Shown: positions 35,965 through 45,780, numbered from the stretch's first letter. The stretch is 64,000 nucleotides of DNA from Devosia sp. A16 (GCF_001402915.1 NZ_CP012945.1:4069501-4133500), one strand, 5' to 3'. Made by a program: numbers and translations. The notes: generated from the letters alone by a model not told the origin.

Positions 35965-37269
35965 ATGAGCGCCGCCACGTCCCTTCCGCTCTTTCCCCGT
36001 TTCTTCACCAACACACTGGCCGAAACCGATCCCGAGATCGCCGAGGCCATCAAGCTGGAACTCGGCCGCCAGCAGCACGAGATCGAGCTGATCGCGTCCG
36101 AAAACATCGTGTCCAAGGCCGTGCTCGAGGCCCAGGGCTCGATCATGACCAACAAGTATGCCGAGGGGTATCCGGGCAAGCGCTATTACGGCGGCTGTCA
36201 GTATGTCGATATCGCCGAGAACCTGGCGATCGAGCGCGCCAAGCAACTGTTCGGCGCCAATTTCGCCAACGTCCAGCCGAACTCCGGTTCGCAGATGAAT
36301 CAGGCCGTCTTCCTGGCGCTGCTTGAGCCGGGCGACACCTTCATGGGGCTCGACCTCAACTCCGGCGGCCACCTGACGCACGGCTCGCCCGTCAACATGA
36401 GCGGCAAGTGGTTCAAGGTCGTCTCCTATGGCGTCCGCCAGGACGATCACCTGCTCGACATGGACGAGGTGGCGCAGAAGGCCCGCGAGCACCGTCCCAA
36501 GCTCATCCTCGCCGGCGGCACCGCCTATTCGCGCGTCTGGGACTGGGCGCGCTTCCGCGAGATCGCCGATGAAGTCGGCGCCTATCTCATGGTCGACATG
36601 GCCCACATTGCCGGCCTCGTTGCCGGTGGCGTGCACCCCTCGCCGGTGCCGCACGCGCACGTGGTCACCACCACCACGCACAAGTCGCTGCGCGGCCCCC
36701 GCGGCGGCATGATCCTTTCCAACGACGAAGCCATCGCCAAGAAGATCAACTCGGCGGTGTTCCCCGGCCTGCAGGGCGGTCCGCTGATGCATGTCATCGC
36801 GGCCAAGGCCGTGGCCTTCAAGGAGGCGCTGCAGCCCGAGTTCAAGGCCTACGCCCGCCAGGTGGTGGCCAATGCCCGGGCTCTCGCCGCGACGCTGATC
36901 GAGAACGGCCTCGACGTGGTCTCGGGCGGCACCGACAATCACCTGATGCTGGTGGACCTGCGCAAGAAGAACGCCACCGGCAAGCGGGCGGAAGCCGGCC
37001 TCGGCCGTGCCTACATCACCTGCAACAAGAACGGCATTCCGTTCGATCCGGAAAAGCCGTTCGTCACCTCGGGCGTTCGTCTCGGCACGCCGGCGGCAAC
37101 CAGCCGCGGCTTCGGCGAGGCGGAGTTCCGCGAGATCGGCAAGCTGATCGTCGAGGTGCTGGATGGTCTGCGCGAAGCCAATTCCGACGAAGGCAATGCC
37201 GCGGTGGAAGCGGCGGTGCGCGATAAGGTCATGGCATTGACCTCCCGCTTCCCGATCTACGCCGACTAA
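35965..37269 (+). CDS. glyA: Serine hydroxymethyltransferase
   Basis: GlyA makes glycine and 5,10-methylene-tetrahydrofolate from serine, using pyridoxal phosphate. The 434-residue protein has the N-terminal [13 protein letters not shown], the [10 protein letters not shown] segment and the PLP lysine in [15 protein letters not shown] (near residue 242). ATG 35965 has CGGGAGA as ribosome site. An upstream in-frame start is rejected because it lies in the riboswitch leader. It is probably turned on by ZTP when folate one-carbon units run low. nrdR follows. Confidence 0.97.
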   Translation: MSAATSLPLFPRFFTNTLAETDPEIAEAIKLELGRQQHEIELIASENIVSKAVLEAQGSIMTNKYAEGYPGKRYYGGCQYVDIAENLAIERAKQLFGANFANVQPNSGSQMNQAVFLALLEPGDTFMGLDLNSGGHLTHGSPVNMSGKWFKVVSYGVRQDDHLLDMDEVAQKAREHRPKLILAGGTAYSRVWDWARFREIADEVGAYLMVDMAHIAGLVAGGVHPSPVPHAHVVTTTTHKSLRGPRGGMILSNDEAIAKKINSAVFPGLQGGPLMHVIAAKAVAFKEALQPEFKAYARQVVANARALAATLIENGLDVVSGGTDNHLMLVDLRKKNATGKRAEAGLGRAYITCNKNGIPFDPEKPFVTSGVRLGTPAATSRGFGEAEFREIGKLIVEVLDGLREANSDEGNAAVEAAVRDKVMALTSRFPIYAD

Positions 37270-37408
37270 GATGGCCTGGGGCTGCGCCCCCATCCGGCGT
37301 AACGCGCCACCTGCCGGCGAGGGCTCGCCCCTCGTCCGGCTTCCCCAACGGGGAGAGGGGCGGCGCGCAGGGACCGGGGCGCAGGCCCATGAGTGAAGAG
37401 GAACATCG

Positions 37409-37891
37409 ATGCGCTGCCCCTATTGCGGAAATGACGATACGCAGGTCAAGGACAGCCGCCCGACCGAGGATTCGAACGCCATTCGCCGCCGGCGGATCTG
37501 CCCCAGCTGCGGCGGACGCTTCACCACTTTCGAACGCGTGCAACTGCGCGAACTGCTGGTGGTCAAGAAATCCGGCCGCAAGGTGCCGTTCGATCGTGAC
37601 AAGCTGGCGCGCTCGGTTGGCACCGCCATCCGCAAGCGCGACGTCGAGCCGGAGCGGGTGGAGCGCATGATCTCGGGCGTGGTCCGCCAGCTCGAGAGCC
37701 TGGGCGACGTCGAGGTGACCTCCGATCAAATCGGTGAGTTCGTGATGGAAGGACTGAAGGGGCTCGACGACGTTGCGTTCGTGCGCTTCGCTTCGGTCTA
37801 CAAGAATTTCTCGGCAGCCGACGATTTCCGCTCCTTCCTCACCGAGCTGGGTGACGACGAGCGCAACAAGCCCAATCACGACGACGATTGA
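37409..37891 (+). CDS. nrdR: Transcriptional repressor NrdR
   Basis: NrdR represses ribonucleotide reductase genes in response to ATP/dATP. The 160-residue protein has the zinc ribbon (CPYC at residues 3-6 and CPSC at 31-34) and the ATP-cone ([16 protein letters not shown] near 51). The acidic/Asn-rich tail is typical. In many alphaproteobacteria ribD, ribE and ribH lie between nrdR and nusB. Here nusB follows directly. Confidence 0.96.
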   Translation: MRCPYCGNDDTQVKDSRPTEDSNAIRRRRICPSCGGRFTTFERVQLRELLVVKKSGRKVPFDRDKLARSVGTAIRKRDVEPERVERMISGVVRQLESLGDVEVTSDQIGEFVMEGLKGLDDVAFVRFASVYKNFSAADDFRSFLTELGDDERNKPNHDDD

Positions 37892-37960
37892 GATTGCGGT
37901 TCCCGCGTCCAGTGGCTAAGCCAGCGGGCAGCTCATTGCGCGTTCGACGCGCACAACAGA

Positions 37961-38476
37961 ATGAATTCCCCAGATATGGCCCAGCCCAAGCCACGTGATC
38001 CATCCGCCCCTCGCACTGCCAACCAGCGCGGCGCGGCGCGCCTCGCTGCCGTCCAGGCCCTCTATCAGATGGACGTGGGTCGCCAGACGCTCGAGGATAC
38101 CTTGAGCCAGTTCAGCGCGATCCATGTCGGCCGCGAGGTCGAGGGCGAGGAATATCTGCCGGCCGATGCCGATTTCTTCCGCCAGATCGTCACCGGGGTG
38201 ATCAAGGCGCAACTGCAGATCGATCCCGCGGTGGACAATGCGCTGGTCGACGGTTGGCCGATGCCGCGTATCGACGCGACGCTCAGGGCGATCCTGCGTG
38301 CGGCGACGTTTGAGTTGCTGCGGCGCAAGGATATTCCGGCGCGGGTTGTCATCACCGAGTACGTGGACGTCGCCAAGGCGTTCTACGAGGATGACGCGCC
38401 CAAGATGGTCAATGCCGTGCTCGACGGCGTGGCGCGCGCCGCGGGGCGCGACGACGAAGCGACGAAGTCCAGGTAG
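37961..38476 (+). CDS. nusB: Transcription antitermination protein NusB
   Basis: NusB with NusE (S10) binds boxA and promotes rRNA antitermination. The 171-residue protein begins its fold at NQRGAARLAAVQALYQMDV and ends with VVITEYVDVAKAFYEDDAPKMVNAVLDGVAR, both strong NusB signatures. A second start at 37976 would remove five residues. The MFS gene follows 6 bases later, probably co-transcribed. Confidence 0.96.
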   Translation: MNSPDMAQPKPRDPSAPRTANQRGAARLAAVQALYQMDVGRQTLEDTLSQFSAIHVGREVEGEEYLPADADFFRQIVTGVIKAQLQIDPAVDNALVDGWPMPRIDATLRAILRAATFELLRRKDIPARVVITEYVDVAKAFYEDDAPKMVNAVLDGVARAAGRDDEATKSR

Positions 38477-38482
38477 GCTGCC

Positions 38483-39700
38483 ATGGATGAGCGCGCCACC
38501 AATATCGGCTCGCCGCTCCGCAATATCGGGTTGCTGGCCGTGGCTCAGGCGATCCTGGGGTCGAACCAGGCGATCATCATGTCGATCGCCTCGCTCACTG
38601 CCGCCACCATGGTTGCCGACAAGGGTTTTGCCACCGTCCCCGTTACCCTGATGATCATCGGGACAGCGCTCGCCACTGGACCGGCGGCGCTGCTGATCCA
38701 CGCGCTTGGCCGCCGCGAGGGGCTGATGCTCGGCGCGGCGATCGCCATTCCGGCCGGCATCATTGCCGCCTTGGCGGCCTGGCTCGATCAGTTCTGGCTG
38801 TTCTGCCTGGCGCTGGCGGTGTTCGGCCTACCGGCGGCCTTCGCCAACCAGTACCGCTTCGCGGCGGCCGACAGTGTCCCGGCCAGCCTCAAGTCACGGG
38901 CGATCTCATGGGTGCTGTTCGGTGGGGTGGTGGCGGGCTTTCTCGGTCCGCAGCTCGCCGCACACACCAAGGGCTGGATCCCGGGGCATGAGTTTGCCGC
39001 GACTTACCTGGTCATGGGCCTGCTGGCGCTGGTGGCCATCGCGGTGATCAGCCGCACCCGCCTCGCGCCGACGGTTAAGCGGGCGGAGGATCGCAAGGCT
39101 GGCAGGTCGCTGCCGGTGCTGTTGCGCGATACTGGCATCTGGGTGCCGATGGTCGTTGCCGCCGCGAGCTATTCGCTGATGGTGCTGGTGATGATCGCGG
39201 CGCCGCTGGCCATGGTCTACGTCTGCGGGCACACCACAGAGGACGCGGCATTTGCCATCCAGTGGCACATCGTTGCGATGTTTGCGCCAAGCTTCGTCAC
39301 CGGTGCCGTCATCCAGCGGGTCGGCGCGCGGCTGACCGCGGCCATCGGGCTGCTGCTGATCCTGGTCGCCGCGGGGGTTAACCTCCACGGCGTCACCACG
39401 CTGCACTTCGATATTTCGCTGATCCTGCTGGGCGTTGGCTGGAACTTCGGATTCATTGCCGCAACCGCCATGCTCGCGGCAGCCTATCGGCCTGAAGAGG
39501 CGGCGAAGGTGCAGGCCGCCAACGAGCAGGTAGTGTTCGGCGTGATGGCCCTGGCCTCGATCGCCTCAGGCCTGCTGCTGCAACTGATCGGCTGGGAAGC
39601 TATCAACCTGCTGGCCATTCCGGTCGCCGCCGCGGCGATCCTGGCGCTGGCCTGGGTCAGCTTCCGGCCGGGCAGGGCGCAGCCAGCCGGCGATATCTGA
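38483..39700 (+). CDS. MFS transporter
   Basis: The 405-residue protein has 12 predicted membrane helices in two halves, with a basic cytoplasmic loop (SRTRLAPTVKRAEDRKAGR) near the middle. The N-terminal half has LGRREGLMLGA, a form of the MFS loop 2-3 motif. The substrate is not predictable, but the layout is that of a small-molecule efflux carrier. The start lies 6 bases after nusB. A family B repeat follows. Confidence 0.88.
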   Translation: MDERATNIGSPLRNIGLLAVAQAILGSNQAIIMSIASLTAATMVADKGFATVPVTLMIIGTALATGPAALLIHALGRREGLMLGAAIAIPAGIIAALAAWLDQFWLFCLALAVFGLPAAFANQYRFAAADSVPASLKSRAISWVLFGGVVAGFLGPQLAAHTKGWIPGHEFAATYLVMGLLALVAIAVISRTRLAPTVKRAEDRKAGRSLPVLLRDTGIWVPMVVAAASYSLMVLVMIAAPLAMVYVCGHTTEDAAFAIQWHIVAMFAPSFVTGAVIQRVGARLTAAIGLLLILVAAGVNLHGVTTLHFDISLILLGVGWNFGFIAATAMLAAAYRPEEAAKVQAANEQVVFGVMALASIASGLLLQLIGWEAINLLAIPVAAAAILALAWVSFRPGRAQPAGDI

Positions 39701-39721
39701 GCAGTTCGTCTCGATCAGTGG

Positions 39722-39858
39722 CCGTCATCCCGAGGAAAGTCGGGACCCCGTGATCCGACTAGTCCAGGCGCACGGTCTTTGCGGCCCTGCAAAGACCGAC
39801 CGGAGGAGATCGTGCTGACCAAACGTCCGCGCAGTCCCGGCTTTCGCTGGGATGACGG
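39722..39858. repeat. Intergenic inverted repeat, family B
   Basis: Outer arms CCGTCATCCC (39722-39731) and GGGATGACGG (39849-39858) are perfect complements. Inside is a perfect hairpin CGGTCTTTGC (39773-39782) with GCAAAGACCG (39789-39798). It fills the gap between the convergent MFS and bamE genes. Confidence 0.85.
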
Positions 39859-39889
39859 TCGGTGGGTTTGATCGGCTTTGCGATCGACG

Positions 39890-40342
39890 TCAGATCGACG
39901 ACAGGATCGACTCGAGGAAGGTCCGGTCCTGACCGTAGGACGGCGTGCGACGGCTCTCGATCGAGAACGACTTGCCGTCCTTGACGCCCAGCCGCTCGGT
40001 ATCGACCACCTTGTTCTTCTTGTCGAAGTAGACGACGAGCAGGGTGCGTTGCTTGCTCAGTTCCATGCCGAACGCGGTCTGCTGCACCTTCTCACCCAAA
40101 TAGTACCAGGCGGTTTCGGTGGCGAACGAGTTGGTGATCTGCGGCGAGCCGAGCACGGCAGTGACCAGCGCGGCGCTCTGGCCGACGCGAATCTGTGCCA
40201 CCGCGTCTTCGGAGATCTCGTAGCCGCGGGCTTTGGACTGCGTGAGACTCATCCCGCTGCCACATGCTGCAAGCGACACGCTGAGGAGTACCGCAGCGGT
40301 CATCGGGAGCAGGCGGTTAGTGACGGTGCGCAGAGGCATCAA
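39890..40342 (-). CDS. bamE: Outer membrane protein assembly factor BamE (lipoprotein)
   Basis: The 150-residue protein has a lipoprotein signal with lipobox LAAC (Cys near residue 27). The SmpA/OmlA fold follows: QIRVGQSAALVTAVLGSPQ, then TAWYYLGEK and LLVVYFDKKNKVVDTE. BamE supports BamA in inserting beta-barrel proteins such as the porin at 2.6 kb. It is divergent from the cytochrome bc1 chaperone gene, the usual arrangement in Hyphomicrobiales. Confidence 0.93.
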   Translation of the reverse strand: MMPLRTVTNRLLPMTAAVLLSVSLAACGSGMSLTQSKARGYEISEDAVAQIRVGQSAALVTAVLGSPQITNSFATETAWYYLGEKVQQTAFGMELSKQRTLLVVYFDKKNKVVDTERLGVKDGKSFSIESRRTPSYGQDRTFLESILSSI

Positions 40343-40499
40343 TTTGACTTTCCCGATCGCTGTCTACTATTAGCACGGCCTTGGCCGAGCGGGCACTGTG
40401 TAGCTGTCAAAGGCGCCCGCTGGCAAGCTGGCTTGCATCCTTGCACGAACCCTTCCACACCGGCAGCACCTTGTCCCGCAAAACCGCGGAGTGCGACTG

Positions 40500-41024
40500 A
40501 TGATATTGAACTTGTTCAGGAAAAACCCGTCCTCCGACGCTGTTTATGCCATCTATACAGCCATTGTGGCGCAATCCCGGCAACCCGTCTTCTACGCCGA
40601 CTGGGGCATTCCCGACACGGTCACCGGTCGCTTCGACATGATCTCGCTGCACCTGTCGCTGCTGTTTCGGCGCCTGCGGGCCGAGAAATCGGCTGCCGAG
40701 TTCAGCCAGGCGCTGTTCGATCTGTTCTTCAAGGACATGGACAATTCGCTGCGCGAGCTGGGAGCAGGGGACATGGCGGTGCCCAAGAAAGTCCGCAAGA
40801 TGAGCGAGATCTTCTACGGCCTGATGACCAGCCTCAACGAGGCGATGGACCGCGGCGACCGGCCCGGCGTCGAGTCGGTGCTGCGCCGCAACGTGTACGC
40901 CGAGGCTGAGTCGGTCCACGCGCCACAGCTGGCCGCCTACCTGTTCGCTCAATCCGACTCGCTGGCCGCGCAGGCGCTGACCGATATCGTCGGGGGGCGC
41001 CTCGACATGGCGGCGGCGGCATGA
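40500..41024 (+). CDS. Ubiquinol-cytochrome c chaperone (CBP3-like)
   Basis: The 174-residue protein matches the Ubiq_cyt_C_chap family. Landmarks are YAIYTAIVAQSRQPVFYADWGIPDTVTGRFDM, then FSQALFDLFFKDMDNSLRELGAGDMAVPKKVRKM. Members help assemble cytochrome bc1. ATG 40500 is chosen because GGAG lies eight bases before it. A GTG at 40491 would add three residues. The stop overlaps the next start (ATGA). Confidence 0.9.
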   Translation: MILNLFRKNPSSDAVYAIYTAIVAQSRQPVFYADWGIPDTVTGRFDMISLHLSLLFRRLRAEKSAAEFSQALFDLFFKDMDNSLRELGAGDMAVPKKVRKMSEIFYGLMTSLNEAMDRGDRPGVESVLRRNVYAEAESVHAPQLAAYLFAQSDSLAAQALTDIVGGRLDMAAAA

Positions 41025-41569
41025 GTTCGGAACAGCTGCGCATTGCGGATGCCAGCATCCGCCTCGATTCGATGCCGGCGGCGGGGCGCGACCTTGTGCT
41101 GGTGGTGGGCGCTGCCGATCGGCTGGCGATCGCCGAGCAGCTCGGGATCACCGCGGTGGAAAAGCTCGAGGTCAAGCTCCACGCCGTCCGTTTCAAGGGC
41201 GGCATCCGGGTATCCGGACGGTTGATCGCCACCACGGTGCAGCCGAGTGTGGTGTCGCTCGAGCCGGTCACGCAGGAGATCGTCGAGCCGATCGAGCGGG
41301 TATTTCTGCCCGGTGGCGAGAAGGTCTATGCCGGTCCCGCCGATGCTGAGATCTTCGTCGATCTTGACGGCGAGGATGTGCCCGACCATTTCGAGGGCAA
41401 CGAGGCCGATCTGTCGGCGCTGATCATCGAGACCCTGGCACTGACCCTCGACCCGTATCCGCGCCAGCCGGGTGAAAGCCTTGGCGCCTTGCGCGACGAT
41501 GGCGATACCGAAAGCGATCTGCCCTTTGCCGGCCTCAAAATCCTCAAGACTCCCGAGGACAAGGGCTAG
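41021..41569 (+). CDS. YceD/DUF177 family protein
   Basis: The 182-residue protein belongs to the YceD (DUF177) family, linked to 23S rRNA accumulation. Signatures are VTQEIVEPIERVFLPGGEK (near residue 85) and the acidic segment EADLSALIIETLALTLDPYPRQPGE near 128-150. In most bacteria the gene precedes rpmF-plsX-fabH. Here plsX follows after 146 bases with no rpmF between. The start overlaps the preceding gene. Confidence 0.88.
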   Translation: MSSEQLRIADASIRLDSMPAAGRDLVLVVGAADRLAIAEQLGITAVEKLEVKLHAVRFKGGIRVSGRLIATTVQPSVVSLEPVTQEIVEPIERVFLPGGEKVYAGPADAEIFVDLDGEDVPDHFEGNEADLSALIIETLALTLDPYPRQPGESLGALRDDGDTESDLPFAGLKILKTPEDKG

Positions 41570-41715
41570 AGCGCCGTCGGTCGCCGGCGTTTCGACGTTT
41601 GGCCGCAGCGATGAGCGCTCTAGGCCGGCCATGCGTCGGGGTGGTATCTTGTCTGGGGTAAGCGTTTGAGTATGTTGAAACCTGTCTCCGTCAGGGGACG
41701 CTGGACCGGGCGGCG

Positions 41716-42798
41716 ATGAGCGATTCCATCCGTATCTCCGTTGACGCCATGGGCGGCGACAAGGGCCCGCGCGTGGCCGTCGAAGGCGCGCGCCTGTTCT
41801 GGCGCGAGCGCAAGAACACCAGTTTCATTTTCCACGGTCGCGAGGCCGAGCTGAAACCGCTGCTGGACGAGTTCCCGGACCTCAGGAAGGTCTCGCGTAT
41901 CGTCGATGCCGAGGTCGTCATCTCGATGGAGGAGAAACCCTCGCAGGCGCTGCGCAAGGGCCGCGGCACCTCTTCGATGTGGGCGGCCATCCAGTCGGTC
42001 AAGGATGGCGAGGCCGATGTGGCGATTTCCGGCGGCAACACCGGGGCGCTGATGGCGATGGCCACCTTCTGCCTCCGGCCGATCGAAGGCATCTCCCGAC
42101 CGGCGATCGCTGCGCTCTGGCCGACGCTGCGCACCGACATCATCGTGCTCGATGTCGGTGCGACGGTTGGTGGCGACGCCAAGCAGCTGACCGATTTTTC
42201 GATCCTCGGAGCGGCTTTGGCGCGGGCGCTGTTCGACCAGGAACTGCCCACGGTCGGGCTGCTCAATGTCGGCACCGAGGAGATGAAGGGGCACGACGAG
42301 GTCAAGGAAGCCGCGCGGATTCTCCACGCTGCCAGCGGCGAGGGCTTTGTCTATCACGGCTTCGTCGAAGGCGATGATATCGGCAAGGGCACGGTTGACG
42401 TGGTGGTCACCGAGGGCTTTGCCGGCAATATCGCGCTGAAGACGGCCGAGGGCACGGCCCGGCAGGTGGGCGCCTACATCCGCAATGCGCTCAAGGCCGA
42501 CCTCATCTCGATGCTCGGCGCGGCGATCGCCGGCCAGGCGCTGCAGGCGCTCCGCCGCAAGCTCGACCCCCGCAACATCAACGGCGGCGTCTTCCTCGGC
42601 CTCAACGGCATCGTCATCAAGTCGCATGGCGGCACCGACGAGGTCGGCTTCAAGGGCGCCCTCAGCCTGGCTTACGAGATGGCTCGCAGCCGGGTCATGG
42701 ACAAGATCGGCGAAGGCATGCGCCGCTTCCCCACTCTGAGCGTGGCGCCCTCGACCGAGGCAGCGCCGGCTCCCGAAACCGAGGCGAAATCCGCGTGA
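41716..42798 (+). CDS. plsX: Phosphate acyltransferase PlsX
   Basis: PlsX makes acyl-phosphate from acyl-ACP for phospholipid synthesis. The 360-residue protein starts [14 protein letters not shown] and contains [27 protein letters not shown] and the dimer-loop region [13 protein letters not shown]. It acts at the inner membrane face. Its stop overlaps the fabH GTG start, so the two lipid genes are coupled. Confidence 0.96.
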   Translation: MSDSIRISVDAMGGDKGPRVAVEGARLFWRERKNTSFIFHGREAELKPLLDEFPDLRKVSRIVDAEVVISMEEKPSQALRKGRGTSSMWAAIQSVKDGEADVAISGGNTGALMAMATFCLRPIEGISRPAIAALWPTLRTDIIVLDVGATVGGDAKQLTDFSILGAALARALFDQELPTVGLLNVGTEEMKGHDEVKEAARILHAASGEGFVYHGFVEGDDIGKGTVDVVVTEGFAGNIALKTAEGTARQVGAYIRNALKADLISMLGAAIAGQALQALRRKLDPRNINGGVFLGLNGIVIKSHGGTDEVGFKGALSLAYEMARSRVMDKIGEGMRRFPTLSVAPSTEAAPAPETEAKSA

Positions 42799-43763
42799 CT
42801 GACAGGAAATCCATTATCCGCAGCGTCGGCTCCTATCTTCCGGCGCGTGTGGTGATTAATGACGAGCTGGCCAAGACCGTCGACACCTCCGACGAGTGGA
42901 TCCAGCAGCGCACCGGCATCAAGCAGCGCCACATCGCCGCCGAGGGTGAGAACACCTCCGACCTCGCCGCTGCCGCCGGGCGCAAGGCGATGGAGAATGC
43001 CGGCATCTCGGTCGAAGATGTCGACCTGATCGTGGTTGCGACCACGACGCCCGACATGACCTTTCCGGCGACCGCCGCCGTGGTGCAGCAGAAGCTGGGT
43101 ATGCATCATGGCGCGGCATTCGACATCCAGGCCGTGTGCTCCGGCTTCGTCTACGCCGTGGCGACCGCCGACTCCTACCTCAAGAACGGTCTGGCGCGCC
43201 GCGCTCTGGTGATCGGCGCCGAGACGGCCACGCGCATCCTCGACTGGAACGACCGCACCACCTGCGTGCTGTTCGGCGACGGGGCAGGGGCGGCAGTGAT
43301 GGAACTGGGCAAGCCCGGCGAGGATCGCGGGGTGCTCGCCACCTCGCTTCGCTCCGACGGTCGCCACTGGAACAAACTTTACACCGACGGCGGCCCCAGT
43401 TCGACGCAGTCCATGGGACACATCCGCATGGAGGGCAAGGAGGTCTTCAAGCACGCCGTCGGCATGATCACCGACGTGGTCTACAAGGTGCTCGAGGATA
43501 CCGGCCACAGCATCGAGGATCTTGACTGGTTCGTGCCGCACCAGGCCAACAAGCGCATCATCGATGGTGCCGGCGTCAAGCTCGGCCTGCCGCCCGAGAA
43601 GGTGGTGGTCACCGTCGATCGCCACGCCAACACGTCTGCGGCCTCGGTTCCGTTGGCCCTGCACACCGCCGTGGCCGACGGCCGGATCAAGCGCGGCGAC
43701 CTGGTAATGATCGAGGCGATGGGCGGCGGCTTCACCTGGGGCGCTTCGCTGATCCGCTGGTAG
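42795..43763 (+). CDS. fabH: Beta-ketoacyl-ACP synthase III
   Basis: FabH starts fatty acid synthesis by condensing acetyl-CoA with malonyl-ACP. The 322-residue protein has the catalytic cysteine in [10 protein letters not shown] (near residue 115), histidine in [11 protein letters not shown] (near 249) and asparagine in [10 protein letters not shown] (near 279). The start is GTG at 42795, overlapping the plsX stop. ihfA and merR follow, the usual Hyphomicrobiales order. Confidence 0.96.
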   Translation: MTDRKSIIRSVGSYLPARVVINDELAKTVDTSDEWIQQRTGIKQRHIAAEGENTSDLAAAAGRKAMENAGISVEDVDLIVVATTTPDMTFPATAAVVQQKLGMHHGAAFDIQAVCSGFVYAVATADSYLKNGLARRALVIGAETATRILDWNDRTTCVLFGDGAGAAVMELGKPGEDRGVLATSLRSDGRHWNKLYTDGGPSSTQSMGHIRMEGKEVFKHAVGMITDVVYKVLEDTGHSIEDLDWFVPHQANKRIIDGAGVKLGLPPEKVVVTVDRHANTSAASVPLALHTAVADGRIKRGDLVMIEAMGGGFTWGASLIRW

Positions 43764-43862
43764 CGGCTCCGGCCCCCGCGGCTTGGACCTGATGTTCCGG
43801 CGCTCGAGAGGCTCACGCCTTTGATCGGTAAGCCAGATTGCCAGTGGCGTGACAGCGCGTTA

Positions 43863-43877
43863 ATCTTTGTCAAAGAT
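43863..43877. promoter_or_regulatory. Short perfect dyad upstream of ihfA
   Basis: ATCTTTG (43863-43869) and CAAAGAT (43871-43877) are perfect complements around one base, 63 bases before the ihfA start. It is a candidate operator. Confidence 0.4.
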
Positions 43878-43940
43878 CCGTAGGTGGGGGCGCCTGACGG
43901 GCACCTGTATCCAGCTGGGCAAAGAACGGAGGGGCGGCAT

Positions 43941-44252
43941 ATGACGCAGAGAACGGTCACGCGAGCCGACTTGGCGGAAGCGGTCTACGAGGCGGTGGGG
44001 TTGTCCCGCACCGAGTCGGCCGAATTGGTGGAGCGGGTGCTCGACCTCATCGGCGATGCGCTCGTAGAGGGCCACAACGTAAAACTCTCGTCTTTCGGCT
44101 CATTTCAGGTGCGTTCGAAGAACGAGCGGATCGGCCGGAATCCCAAGACCGGCGAGGAAGTGCCGATCCTGCCGCGTCAGGTTCTGGTGTTCAAACCCAG
44201 CAACGTGTTGAAATCCAAGATCAACAAATCTATGGTCCGGTCTGGAAAATAA
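43941..44252 (+). CDS. ihfA: Integration host factor subunit alpha
   Basis: The 103-residue protein is an HU/IHF-fold DNA-bending protein. It has [20 protein letters not shown] at the start, [17 protein letters not shown] in the middle and the DNA-contacting arm [23 protein letters not shown]. With IhfB it bends DNA at specific sites. ATG 43941 has a strong ribosome site GGAGGGG. It is followed by merR after 26 bases. Confidence 0.95.
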   Translation: MTQRTVTRADLAEAVYEAVGLSRTESAELVERVLDLIGDALVEGHNVKLSSFGSFQVRSKNERIGRNPKTGEEVPILPRQVLVFKPSNVLKSKINKSMVRSGK

Positions 44253-44278
44253 GACTCTTTCCGGGCGGGTGAGTCCTT

Positions 44279-44794
44279 TTGGACAAGTCTCCAGACGCGT
44301 TTAGAACCATCTCCGAAGCGGCCGACGAGCTCGACCTGCCGCAGCATGTGCTGCGCTTCTGGGAAACGCGCTTCTCCACCATCAAGCCGCTCAAACGCGG
44401 CGGCGGCCGCCGCTACTACCGGCCCGAGGACGTGCTGCTGCTCAAGGGCATTCGGCACCTGCTCTACGATCAGGGCTTCACCATCAAGGGCGTGCAGCGG
44501 ATCCTGAAGGATCAGGGCATCCGCTACGTCATCGGCATCGGCGAAGGCCGTCCCGTCGAAGCGCTGGAGCGCCAGCCTGCCGACACCGAGCCCGAGGAGG
44601 ATTTTGCCTCCGAGCCGGCCATGGATCCCGAAGAGGATATGACCGACGCGCCACCGACGCCGTCGCGACTGAAGCTGCCGAGCTTCAAGCCCAAGCCGGC
44701 CGGCCTGACGGCCGCCGACCGCGACAAGCTCTCCGACGTGCTGCGCGAACTGCTCGACTGCAAGCGCCTGCTGGAGCGGGCCCGCGAAGGCTAG
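44279..44794 (+). CDS. MerR family transcriptional regulator
   Basis: The 171-residue protein has an N-terminal MerR winged helix ([25 protein letters not shown]) with a wing [15 protein letters not shown]. It ends with a helical tail (about 145-171) after a Pro/Glu-rich middle. The start must be TTG at 44279, because an in-frame TGA lies nine bases upstream and no ATG fits. A MerR gene after ihfA is conserved in Hyphomicrobiales. The inducer is unknown. Confidence 0.87.
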   Translation: MDKSPDAFRTISEAADELDLPQHVLRFWETRFSTIKPLKRGGGRRYYRPEDVLLLKGIRHLLYDQGFTIKGVQRILKDQGIRYVIGIGEGRPVEALERQPADTEPEEDFASEPAMDPEEDMTDAPPTPSRLKLPSFKPKPAGLTAADRDKLSDVLRELLDCKRLLERAREG

Positions 44795-44922
44795 AGCATT
44801 CCCCCGACTGAGTTACCCGGCATGACGCGACCGTCGACCCACCCGAGTCCGGTCTGGTCCGTTGTAAGGTGACCAGGCCCAGTTCGTAACTGGCGCTCCA
44901 CGGTTCGGCGAAGCGGGTGCAG

Positions 44923-45171
44923 TCAGGCCTCGGGGCGGGCCGGCTTCGGATCGAGCACCCCGTAGGATTGCGAGTTCCCTTCGCCACCGTTGTGCACCTG
45001 GCCGGCGACGCCCAGCCCGCGCCGCAACAACTCGCGCACTGCCGCGGCCCGACTGGGCATGCGGTTGGCAAACCGGAAATCGTCGAGAGCGCGCAACTCA
45101 TCGCTCTCCAGCATGATCTGGAGGCGCTCGCCGCGCTGCAACTCGTTACCCTTGTATGTTTTTTCAGCCAT
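44923..45171 (-). CDS. Small ribbon-helix-helix-like protein
   Basis: The 82-residue protein has a strand-helix-helix pattern (RLQIMLESDELRALDDFRFANRMPSRAAAVRELLRRGL, residues about 16-53) like a dimeric ribbon-helix-helix DNA binder, then a polar tail. No toxin gene lies next to it. The 128 bp gap before it (44795-44922) holds nothing recognisable. Confidence 0.65.
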   Translation of the reverse strand: MAEKTYKGNELQRGERLQIMLESDELRALDDFRFANRMPSRAAAVRELLRRGLGVAGQVHNGGEGNSQSYGVLDPKPARPEA

Positions 45172-45364
45172 CTCGTCACCGAGCCGTCAGTTACTCATTC
45201 AACTCATTGTGCTCCGGATGGTTGCCTACGGCGAAGCACTCATTGGGCGCGTTGTGTTCAACCTCCTGCCTGACCGCTAGCCGCTACTTTCGGGCAGCAG
45301 CCTAACTCGGTTTCTTCTCGACCTTGCAACTGGTGAGGTCCACCCTGAGGCAAAGGAGAGCCCC

Positions 45365-45763
45365 ATGCTTGTTTCCCCTCAGGTGGACGGTGTCTGCATC
45401 GGCACCATCCTCGTCCTCGAAGAAGAGGCGCTGGTTTCCGTCATGATTGAAGATTTCCTGCTCGACCAGGGTGCGCTGGAAGTACTCGTGTGCAGCAATC
45501 CTGAAGCCGCGGAGGTCGCAGTCGCGCGGCGCAACGTCGATTGTGCGATCCTCGGCGTGACGCTCGGCGCCAGCGACAGCTTCGGCCTTGCCGATGAACT
45601 CGACCGGCGTGACGTGCCATTCCTGTTCGCGACGGCTACGGGACCGGAGGCCATCGTGGCGCGTCACCGGCACCGGCCGATCCTCGCCAAGCCGTATTCG
45701 AATGACCAGTTGCTGGAGTTCATGCACGCGGCGGTGCTCGCTCAGCGCGAAGAGCCGGCCTGA
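45365..45763 (+). CDS. Receiver-like protein lacking the phospho-acceptor Asp
   Basis: The 132-residue protein has the CheY-like receiver fold: ILVLEEEALVSVMIEDFL at the start, then NVDCAILGVTLGAS, FATATG and the conserved lysine in LAKPYS (near residue 109). At the phospho-acceptor position (residue 64) there is glycine where the related hydrophilic D-V-N-L-G-G-E receivers have aspartate. It cannot be phosphorylated in the normal way. There is no output domain and no kinase gene nearby. Confidence 0.78.
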   Translation: MLVSPQVDGVCIGTILVLEEEALVSVMIEDFLLDQGALEVLVCSNPEAAEVAVARRNVDCAILGVTLGASDSFGLADELDRRDVPFLFATATGPEAIVARHRHRPILAKPYSNDQLLEFMHAAVLAQREEPA

Positions 45764-45780
45764 AACCCAGATGGGGATGC

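Noticed and set aside
35911-37293. 460-codon minus-strand frame opposite glyA
   Set aside because: It is the antisense of glyA, which has complete SHMT motifs.
37270-37408. GC-rich stem near the end of glyA as a terminator
   Set aside because: The short GGGGCTGCGCCCC stem has no T tract, and nrdR is probably co-transcribed with glyA.
44795-44922. Possible tRNA after merR
   Set aside because: In relatives a tRNA-Pro often follows this region, but no cloverleaf or T-arm sequence can be drawn here. The tRNA-Pro gene is at 51685.
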